Positions 6,496 to 11,162 of a stretch of DNA of 11,162 nt are shown one piece after another. Source of the DNA: Fidelibacterota bacterium (GTDB lineage: Bacteria; Fidelibacterota; UBA2242); NCBI GenBank assembly GCA_030655795.1, contig JAUSPJ010000019.1, positions 1 to 11,162 of the forward strand. The letters are read 5' to 3'. The notes below the pieces were generated by a model. The model was not told the origin of the DNA, did not search any database, and saw only the letters and a program-made list of their open reading frames with translations. The position numbers were made by a program, and so were the translations under genes. How positions within the stretch are numbered: the first letter of the stretch is position 1; every line of letters begins with the position of its first letter.

Positions 6496-7734
6496 CTATT
6501 TCAACAAATCAACGGCGCAGAGACAGGTCAGCAGTGCGAAATCAACCAATTGCTGAATCTCAACATACTCGTTGGCAACGTGGAAGGCATTATCATCACC
6601 GGGTCCCCAACCGACCGCCATAACGCCTTTCAGATTCAGGGTTTTAGCATAGGTGCCGCCACCCTGTCCGCCGGTCACCGGGACGAATCCGAGAATCTCT
6701 TTCGCATTAGCCTGAATAGTGTCAACGACCTCATTATTGGGATCAATAGCATGGGGCTTGCTCCAGGCCATCAGTTTGATTTCAAATTTGCCATTTTTTA
6801 CCTTATCGGCACAATTTTGCAATTGAGCGATAACGCCCTCTTTTGTCATTCCTGGTACCGAGCGAATATCAATGTAAATCATGCAGGTACCGGGCACGAT
6901 ATTTGGCGCTGCGCCGCCGTGGATTTCACCCAGGTTCAGCGATGGATGTCCGAGCACCGGATGAACTTCATAATCGAATTTCAGTTTTTCAAGTTCACCG
7001 ACCAGTTTGGCCATCATATAAACAGCGTTGATCCCGCGTTCCGGCGTGGAGCCATGGGCTTGCTTGCCAATCGCTGTGATTTTAATAACCGTCCGGCCTT
7101 TTTCGGCGATATCAATAAATTTCATATTTTCGCCGATGTCCGGAATAATTGAATAAGTCGGCGCAATCAGCTTTTCTTCCATCAAATAACCGATACCATA
7201 ATCAATACCGTCGGGATCCATCGCCTCTTCATCCGACAGAGCCGCGATCATTAGTTGGCCATTTAATTCTTCGTCAATTTTTAATTTCTTCAGCACTTCG
7301 ACGGCAGCCATGATCGAAGCCAGCGGTCCTTTATTATCCAGGGTTCCCCGACCAATCAGCATTCCGTCTTTTTCAATTACAACAAACGGATCGGTGTCCC
7401 AGCCTTCACCCGCCGGTACAATGTCCATATGCGCCGGCATCAGCAGACGTTTACCGTTGGCGTCTTTTCCAATTTTACCGATTACGTTGAGGCGGCCTTC
7501 CATACGGGCAAATTCATCATAGGACACACCCATTTTATCCAGTTCCCGCTTGACGATTTCGGCCACCCGCCACTCTTCACCCCGGATTTTCAGGTAGGGA
7601 TGTTCAGGCAGTTTTTCCGAAACCACATTGACGGTTTTTTCTTTGCACATTTCGATGGTCAGATCAATCACACGCTGACGAATTTCATCAGAATGATCCT
7701 TGAAATATTGATTAAGAGTTGCTTTCAGGTCCAT
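6496..7734 (-). CDS. M20-family zinc metallopeptidase / amidohydrolase (ArgE-DapE-CPG2 type)
   Basis: A cytoplasmic di-zinc hydrolase that cleaves peptide or acyl-amino-acid bonds; no signal peptide is present. The 412 residues have a catalytic domain interrupted by a dimerisation domain (about 205-315). Zinc ligands and catalytic residues are in the expected order: H102 and D104 in AHMDIVPAG, bridging D133 in GRGTLDNKGPLA, the catalytic pair E169-E170 in SDEEAMDP, D199 in IIPDIGE, and H385 in NAFHVANEY. H227 in KQAHGSTP is the usual dimerisation-domain histidine that reaches the partner active site. The N-terminal region and the wording around DEEAMDPDG recall PepV/Sapep-like dipeptidases, so dipeptidase is the best guess, but ArgE, DapE or an aminoacylase cannot be separated by motifs alone. 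AGAGGA at 7741-7746 lies 6 nt before the ATG and fixes the start. It is convergent with the murU operon, and no partner gene is adjacent. Confidence 0.9.
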   Translation of the reverse strand: MDLKATLNQYFKDHSDEIRQRVIDLTIEMCKEKTVNVVSEKLPEHPYLKIRGEEWRVAEIVKRELDKMGVSYDEFARMEGRLNVIGKIGKDANGKRLLMPAHMDIVPAGEGWDTDPFVVIEKDGMLIGRGTLDNKGPLASIMAAVEVLKKLKIDEELNGQLMIAALSDEEAMDPDGIDYGIGYLMEEKLIAPTYSIIPDIGENMKFIDIAEKGRTVIKITAIGKQAHGSTPERGINAVYMMAKLVGELEKLKFDYEVHPVLGHPSLNLGEIHGGAAPNIVPGTCMIYIDIRSVPGMTKEGVIAQLQNCADKVKNGKFEIKLMAWSKPHAIDPNNEVVDTIQANAKEILGFVPVTGGQGGGTYAKTLNLKGVMAVGWGPGDDNAFHVANEYVEIQQLVDFALLTCLCAVDLLK

Positions 7735-8163
7735 GTTGACTCCTCTGGTATGGTGGTTGTTATTCTCATCTTGCGGAAGAAGTTAATAGATATAGAGGGG
7801 GAATTCAATAGGGATTGTGAAAATTGGAAGCAAATAAAATTTTTGGGGCTCACTAGTAAGTTTCGTATTTTTTTGATGATTCACTCCGTGCCAGATTCAG
7901 TTTTTTACCTTCTAACGGCGATCATCACTTGCTGCGAGTTCTGATCACAAATCCAATGAATTTTCAGATATGCCTCGAAAAATCAATAACTTTCAATTCA
8001 TCGAACAGCTTTTCGAGTTATCTCTACCATGGTTACGCGTTTTTCACTAAACAGTTTTGAAATTAACCTTGTTCCTAGCAATTGTTAATGCTGCATCTAC
8101 GATATCATATATTTTTATTTGCATTATATCAATATCGGGAAAAATTTAATTGCCTATAATAAC
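7735..8163. other. 429-bp intergenic region without a convincing gene
   Basis: After the M20 Shine-Dalgarno the stretch becomes AT-rich and stop-rich in all frames. A weak minus-strand promoter for the peptidase may be TTGAAT with TAACTT 17 nt later, near 7780-7810. An inverted repeat with 8-bp perfect arms, CTCGAAAA (7974-7981) and TTTTCGAG (8010-8017), has no T-run after it. Two small protein-like stretches are seen: plus strand from an ATG at 7970 (MPRKINNFQFIEQLFEL...), and minus strand 8047-8124 (25 residues, MQIKIYDIVDAALTIARNKV...). Neither has a Shine-Dalgarno or a family I recognise; they may be decayed gene remnants. Confidence 0.4.
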
Positions 8164-8271
8164 TTACATATTTTTAGAGCTTTTATCTTTTTTCGATTTT
8201 CTTTTTTCTTTAATGCTTTTTTGTGGTTTTTTCTTTTCTTCCGAACTTCTTTTGTCTTTACCTTTTGCCAT
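8164..8271 (-). CDS. Lysine-rich 35-residue basic microprotein
   Basis: A short frame begins at the ATG on 8269-8271 with MAKGKDKRSSEEKKKPQK and ends at TAA on 8164-8166. It is preceded by a full GGAGG (8278-8282) six nucleotides upstream, as good a ribosome site as any in the window. This decides the frame: a longer minus-strand reading over the same bases (8154-8345) lacks such a site and has no sensible composition. The peptide has 14 Lys and 2 Arg against 3 Glu and 2 Asp, with Ser, Pro and Gln but almost no hydrophobic residues, so it is expected to be unfolded and strongly basic. Such peptides often bind nucleic acid or ribosomes, but no family is recognised and no function is assigned. 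Low-complexity A-rich DNA can mimic this kind of frame, so the Shine-Dalgarno is the main support. Confidence 0.6.
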   Translation of the reverse strand: MAKGKDKRSSEEKKKPQKSIKEKRKSKKDKSSKNM

Positions 8272-8277
8272 ATAAAA

Positions 8278-8282
8278 CCTCC
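8278..8282 (-). promoter_or_regulatory. Consensus ribosome binding site of the microprotein
   Basis: GGAGG on the minus strand lies 6 nt before the ATG at 8269-8271. It is the evidence that selects the 35-residue frame over the overlapping longer frame. Confidence 0.65.
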
Positions 8283-8449
8283 AATCTGATGATTAAAATA
8301 ACAACTTTTGGAAAAATAACAAAGTGTATTTAATAGTCTTGACAATCTGTTCGTTCTTTATGAGCATCTCACTGAACGAAACCATGATTTAAAAGAATAT
8401 AGAGTTATTTACGGCACGCTCAAGTTCTATTTTCAAATCCAGTAAAAAT

Positions 8450-8481
8450 CTCCATTACTCCACTACTCCATAACTCCAATA
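8450..8481. repeat. Short tandem repeat, four degenerate octamers
   Basis: On the plus strand the units CTCCATTA, CTCCACTA, CTCCATAA and CTCCAATA follow head to tail. On the minus strand they read TGGAGT plus two variable bases. A related two-copy array, ACTCCGC ACTCCGT, lies at 8811-8824 on the other side of the small membrane-protein gene. No coding frame is involved. Confidence 0.6.
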
Positions 8482-8530
8482 ATCTATCACGGCCTGGACT
8501 GATTCGTCGTCAACTGAAGTATGAATAGAT

Positions 8531-8755
8531 TTATTCGGGTTGATTGTCTTGATTCGCATTGTCCGGCTTCGATTTCAATGACATGACAAACGCTGCGAAG
8601 GCAATCAAGCCCTGAACCGCCCAAAAAACTACAGCCAGTTTGTGAATTGTTCTGATATCACCCGATGCGACCAGGCGATAATAGCTAACTGTGAAGAATC
8701 CACAAACAGCCGCCCAGAGGAATAATAGTGATCGAATTTTTGTGAGTTTTTTCAT
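8531..8755 (-). CDS. Small two-helix inner-membrane protein of unknown function
   Basis: The 74 residues begin MKKLTKIR, a positively charged N-terminus, followed by two hydrophobic helices: about 8-28 (LLFLWAAVCGFFTVSYY) and about 41-60 (AVVFWAVQGLIAFAAFVMSL). A short charged loop (ASGDIRTIHK) joins them, and a polar tail rich in Asn, Asp and Gln follows. By the positive-inside rule both ends should face the cytoplasm. I do not recognise a family. No strong Shine-Dalgarno precedes the ATG, but no other start fits better. A 21-bp perfect palindrome (8779-8799) ends 24 nt upstream of the start and may control it. It is 126 bp downstream of the nitroreductase gene and could be its own unit. Confidence 0.65.
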   Translation of the reverse strand: MKKLTKIRSLLFLWAAVCGFFTVSYYRLVASGDIRTIHKLAVVFWAVQGLIAFAAFVMSLKSKPDNANQDNQPE

Positions 8756-8778
8756 GGAATAAATGTGGGGAAGAATCG

Positions 8779-8799
8779 TTTAAATAGCAACTATTTAAA
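8779..8799. promoter_or_regulatory. Perfect AT-rich palindrome, possible operator
   Basis: The arm TTTAAATAG (8779-8787) and its exact complement (8791-8799) flank a CAA centre. There is no T-run on either side, which argues against a terminator. It lies 24-44 nt before the small membrane-protein ATG, where a repressor or activator site would be expected. Confidence 0.4.
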
Positions 8800-8817
8800 G
8801 TGTCCGCCGGACTCCGC

Positions 8818-8880
8818 ACTCCGTATTATCCTTTCAATTGCTCGATATCTTTGATAATACCCGGCGAATGGAATCGGAGT
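8818..8880 (-). other. Nested inverted repeats downstream of the nitroreductase gene
   Basis: An inner pair GTATTATC (8823-8830) and GATAATAC (8853-8860), perfect over 8 bp with a 22-nt loop, lies inside an outer pair ACTCCG (8818-8823) and CGGAGT (8875-8880). On the minus strand this begins 2 nt after the nitroreductase stop. It could protect the mRNA 3' end or be a weak terminator, but no T-run follows. Confidence 0.35.
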
Positions 8881-8881
8881 T

Positions 8882-9400
8882 TCACAGATACTCAACAATT
8901 TCCGATATTTCCTTGCGATTCTTAGCATGCCCGGGTTGATAACTATCCTCAGGATATCCCAGCGGCGTAATCGCAAAAACCGTCTCAGCATCGTTCAATT
9001 CCAGCGCATGCCGAAGGATATTCGGTTCAAATGCGGCGATCCAGCAGCTTCCGACGCCCTCATTCGCCGCCGCCAGAATCAAGTGATCCATGGCGATCGT
9101 TAAATCCGTTTCCAAAGAATTATAGCCGTCATACCGGCGCGTCCAGGCGTCTTCCCGTTTCCCGACTACAATCAGAATAACCGGCGCGGCGCGAAACCAG
9201 TCTTTTGCATAACAGTCATGCACTTTTTCCAGCATTTCCCTGGACGACACTACCAGAAATTTCCAGGGCTGCCGGTTCGCGGCGGACGGCGCCAGACGAC
9301 CGGCTTCGAGTATCCGGTCCAGGACATCACGGGGAACCGGTTTTTTTAAATCATAATTCCTGACACTTTCACGTAGTTTTATAAGTTCACGAAATTCCAT
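8882..9400 (-). CDS. FMN-dependent nitroreductase family protein
   Basis: Members of this family are homodimeric flavoproteins that reduce nitro compounds, quinones or other acceptors with NAD(P)H in the cytoplasm. The 172 residues are typical of the short subfamily. FMN phosphate and ring contacts are visible: RESVRNYD (10-17), LAPSAANRQPWKF (36-48), the glycine-rich GVGSCWIAAFEP (115-126), and ITPLGYPED (144-152). The closing basic segment KNRKEISEIV (160-169) is near the family's usual C-terminal phosphate-binding arginine/lysine. The physiological substrate cannot be read from sequence. AGGAGA at 9405-9410 lies 4 nt before the ATG and supports this start. It begins 14 nt after the EamA stop, with its ribosome site in that gap, so the two are co-transcribed. 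Confidence 0.9.
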   Translation of the reverse strand: MEFRELIKLRESVRNYDLKKPVPRDVLDRILEAGRLAPSAANRQPWKFLVVSSREMLEKVHDCYAKDWFRAAPVILIVVGKREDAWTRRYDGYNSLETDLTIAMDHLILAAANEGVGSCWIAAFEPNILRHALELNDAETVFAITPLGYPEDSYQPGHAKNRKEISEIVEYL

Positions 9401-9414
9401 TTTATCTCCTAATA

Positions 9415-10248
9415 TTAATGAGTAAAATATATCGTCACACCAAGAACGGCGATAATCGCTCCGATAAGCTCCTTGTCCGAAACTTTCTCTTTAAAAATGA
9501 TAACCGCCGGTGGAATAATCAGAATCGGTACAATCGCCATAATCGTTGATGCGATGCCGGCCATGGTATGCTGCACTGCCAGCAAGGACATCGACACACC
9601 CAGAAACGGGCCGAAAAACGATCCCAGGGTGATCCGTTTCATGGCTGATTTGTTCTTCAATGCGGAAAACACTCTTCCCCAGCGATTCATAAAGAAAAAT
9701 ATCACGGTAAATCCGGCGATTCCGGCAATTACCCGGATTTGAGTGGCGGCAAATGTACTGTAATCTCCCATGCCGTATTTACTGAAAATGAGTCCAACTG
9801 CCTGATCGACAGCTCCGCCAAAGGCAAATAAAATACCCGAAATTGGGTAAGAAAATTTAACCTGCCCACTCTTTTCACCACGTTCAAGTACAACGAGAGA
9901 AATCCCCAACACCGTTATGAACATGGCAAATATTTCCCGGGTTGTCAGCACTTCACCCATGAAAAAATAGCTTATCAGGGCGGTAATCGGTGGAACCAGC
10001 GACATAATCAGCATGGAAATTCTGGCTCCCACTATCACAAATGCCTGAAAAAGCAGCAGGTCACCGATGGCAAATCCCACAATTCCCGATAAAAACAGCC
10101 AGGTCCAGGTATGTCCGCTTGCATCAATGGGAAATAGCTGTCCGCGGGTGAAATAGGTAAACACACTCAGAAATATGAGACCAATATAAAGACGAATGTA
10201 ATTCACAGCCAGCGAACCGACCTTTTTCCCGGCCGATTCAAAGGACAT
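9415..10248 (-). CDS. EamA/DMT-superfamily membrane transporter, N-terminus disrupted by apparent frameshift
   Basis: The 277 residues hold nine hydrophobic helices of the drug/metabolite transporter type, arranged as two EamA repeats. The first repeat ends with helices around SMLIMSLVPPITALISYFF and TREIFAMFITVLGISLVVL. The second repeat carries the classical pair GIASTIMAIVPILIIPPAVI and KELIGAIIAVLGVTIYFTH at the C-terminus. Such proteins export or import small metabolites, and the substrate is unknown. The family normally has ten helices. The missing first helix is encoded directly upstream in another frame (10254-10304, MIESHIGEMAALATAIC), so either a 1+3n-nt deletion broke the gene or the sequence has an error here. 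The ATG at 10246-10248 has no Shine-Dalgarno and would give a protein without helix 1. The nitroreductase gene follows at 14 nt. Confidence 0.8.
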   Translation of the reverse strand: MSFESAGKKVGSLAVNYIRLYIGLIFLSVFTYFTRGQLFPIDASGHTWTWLFLSGIVGFAIGDLLLFQAFVIVGARISMLIMSLVPPITALISYFFMGEVLTTREIFAMFITVLGISLVVLERGEKSGQVKFSYPISGILFAFGGAVDQAVGLIFSKYGMGDYSTFAATQIRVIAGIAGFTVIFFFMNRWGRVFSALKNKSAMKRITLGSFFGPFLGVSMSLLAVQHTMAGIASTIMAIVPILIIPPAVIIFKEKVSDKELIGAIIAVLGVTIYFTH

Positions 10249-10253
10249 TGAGG

Positions 10254-10304
10254 GCAGATTGCCGTCGCTAAAGCCGCCATTTCTCCAATATGTGATTCAA
10301 TCAT
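10254..10304 (-). pseudogene. Detached 5' end of the EamA transporter gene
   Basis: From an ATG at 10302-10304 this frame reads MIESHIGEMAALATAIC. That is the standard opening of a DUF6/EamA protein, in which G-E-x-x-A-L-x-T-A begins helix 1. After TGC at 10254 the frame runs on into CPQCPLNRPG and loses transporter character, while the transporter resumes in another frame at MSFESAGKK from 10248. About 10 nt appear to be missing at the joint, judging by the usual length of helix 1; a loss of 1, 4 or 7 nt would shift the frame equally. Confidence 0.6.
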
Positions 10305-10383
10305 GAATATCTTTCGAGTTTGGGTCCGATCGCATGGCAAAGATAGGAAAATTTTATAGTATTTTCATCAGGATAATTAATAA

Positions 10384-11133
10384 TCAAGGCCCAATTATCT
10401 GGATATCAAACTTCCCTTGAACAGCTATCTTATCATCAACAATAACCAGTGCTGAAAATATTGATGGGATTGACTGGGTTTTGGCGATAACAGCATCAAT
10501 ATCATCAACAGACTGAATCGTATTTCCAAAAGCAGTCGCATAAGCATCCGCTTGGGCAGTATCCTTACAAACAATTGTAACGGCATCGGCCCTGCCAAAA
10601 CTCTGTGAGTGTCCGATTTTTCCCGAAGATGTACAAATTCCGAGAGGCGAATATTCGGGAGAAACTTTTAACGCGATTTTATTTGACAACGGTGAATCAC
10701 CGGCATATACCCTTATTAAAACCGCTTGATTGATATCAATATAGATATCCCCACCGTTTTCCACGATAAGTTCTTCAGGATAGAATTCGGTCTTGATCCT
10801 TTTCCCGATTTCTTCAGCAAAACCGCCTGCCACGGCCGCCATGGGTCCAACATTTGCCTGATTTGCCGCATTCAGCATTTTTTGAATAATTATCGGAGCA
10901 TCTGGGTCAAGTGGCAGCGGTGATAAACTGTCCCTAAATTCCCGATGATTTCGATTGTATTCGCCAATGTCATTTCTAAGTGTAGTAATCGTGCCGATAA
11001 CAAATTCCCGAAGACGATGTTCCGAAATTGCCGGAGCACAGGCTATCCATAAATCCGTTTCCAGATAGCTGATTTCAAGCCTGAAAAACCGGTCGTTTTG
11101 CGGTATTTCACGATATAACCGGGGTTCATACAT
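10384..11133 (-). CDS. UPF0280 / COG2122 family protein (ApbE-like fold)
   Basis: The 249 residues fit the UPF0280 family, which is related to the FMN-transferase ApbE but lacks its lipoprotein signal; the protein is cytoplasmic. Conserved blocks are NVGPMAAVAGGFAEEIG (94-110), VENGGDIYI (124-132), LGICTSSGKIGHSQSFGRAD (164-183) and the ApbE-like metal-site region DAYATAFGN (196-204). In Methanosarcina a COG2122 protein has been implicated in homocysteine synthesis from aspartate semialdehyde and sulfide, together with DUF39 and NIL/ferredoxin proteins. Whether this bacterial copy does the same is inference. GGTG lies about 9 nt before the ATG. A preceding frame ends GKYY-stop 13 nt upstream, so the gene is probably not first in its operon. 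The EamA gene follows after about 80-135 nt, with a TATAAA hexamer in the gap that may be a separate promoter. Confidence 0.85.
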   Translation of the reverse strand: MYEPRLYREIPQNDRFFRLEISYLETDLWIACAPAISEHRLREFVIGTITTLRNDIGEYNRNHREFRDSLSPLPLDPDAPIIIQKMLNAANQANVGPMAAVAGGFAEEIGKRIKTEFYPEELIVENGGDIYIDINQAVLIRVYAGDSPLSNKIALKVSPEYSPLGICTSSGKIGHSQSFGRADAVTIVCKDTAQADAYATAFGNTIQSVDDIDAVIAKTQSIPSIFSALVIVDDKIAVQGKFDIQIIGP

Positions 11134-11146
11134 ACTTTACACCCAT

Positions 11147-11160
11147 CAGTAATATTTACC
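11147..11160 (-). CDS. Possible extreme 3' end of an upstream gene
   Basis: On the minus strand the last bases read GGT AAA TAT TAC TGA, a possible C-terminus GKYY with its stop 13 nt before the UPF0280 start. The spacing is typical for an operon, but four codons cannot prove a gene. Confidence 0.2.
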
Positions 11161-11162
11161 GA

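Noticed and set aside
6550..7152. 200-residue plus-strand frame antisense to the M20 peptidase
   Set aside because: It is the complement of a well-supported gene; long antisense frames are common in such codon usage and it shows no family motif.
7429..7944. 171-residue plus-strand frame
   Set aside because: Most of it is antisense to the M20 peptidase and the rest runs into non-coding AT-rich DNA; there is no ribosome site or motif.
8047..8124. 25-residue minus-strand frame with a plausible amino-acid sequence
   Set aside because: There is no Shine-Dalgarno, it has stops on both sides, and no recognisable family; recorded only as a possible remnant.
8154..8345. 63-residue minus-strand frame overlapping the microprotein
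   Set aside because: It has no ribosome site at its start, a Cys/Phe-rich then Lys-rich composition with no family, and it conflicts with the GGAGG-led 35-residue frame.
8340..8366. Perfect TTGACA on the plus strand as a promoter
   Set aside because: The hexamer 17 nt downstream is GAGCAT, a poor -10 box, and no plus-strand gene follows.
8350..8380. Inverted repeat TTCGTTC / GAACGAA
   Set aside because: The arms are only 7 bp with a 17-nt loop and no T-run or nearby start; this is expected by chance in this much sequence.
8791..8991. 66-residue minus-strand frame over the nitroreductase 3' end
   Set aside because: It is another frame of the nitroreductase gene, lies across the nested repeats, and has no start signal.

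Overview
The window reads as ordinary chromosome of a bacterium of moderate GC content, probably from the Bacteroidota/Calditrichota/Marinimicrobia (FCB) side of the tree. That placement is an inference. It rests mainly on the gene at 4222-5655, where an AmgK-like sugar kinase domain is joined to the C-terminal domain of RapZ and followed by a MurU-like nucleotidyltransferase of the type I associate with Bacteroidota. No rRNA, tRNA, CRISPR array, insertion sequence or phage gene was seen.

Left part (1-2980, all minus strand): a clipped secreted NHL/beta-propeller protein, trkA (NAD-binding gate of a Trk potassium channel) and a low-specificity L-threonine aldolase. The aldolase and trkA are one nucleotide apart and almost certainly co-transcribed. 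A hairpin at 3057-3073 closes the next gene and overlaps a TATAAT-type promoter for this pair.

Middle part: an AT-rich, solitary YhdJ-type adenine DNA methyltransferase (3076-3969, minus) looks like an acquired gene. It is divergent from the most interesting unit, the kinase-RapZ_C fusion plus MurU-like uridylyltransferase (4222-6404, plus). Together these look like a cell-wall-sugar salvage pathway (MurNAc/GlcNAc to sugar-1-phosphate to UDP-sugar), with a domain that in enterobacterial RapZ senses glucosamine-6-phosphate built into the kinase. A strong sigma-70-like promoter sits so close to the start codon that the mRNA should be leaderless or nearly so. The operon ends at a bidirectional hairpin terminator shared with a convergent M20 metallopeptidase (6496-7734, minus).

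Right part (7735-11162, minus strand genes): a 429-bp gap with no convincing gene, a very basic 35-residue microprotein with a perfect Shine-Dalgarno, a two-helix membrane protein, an FMN nitroreductase, an EamA/DMT transporter whose first membrane helix is separated from the rest by an apparent frameshift, and a UPF0280/COG2122 ApbE-like protein. The EamA and nitroreductase genes are 14 nt apart and form an operon. The short spacers here hold several palindromes and a short TGGAGTA-type tandem repeat.
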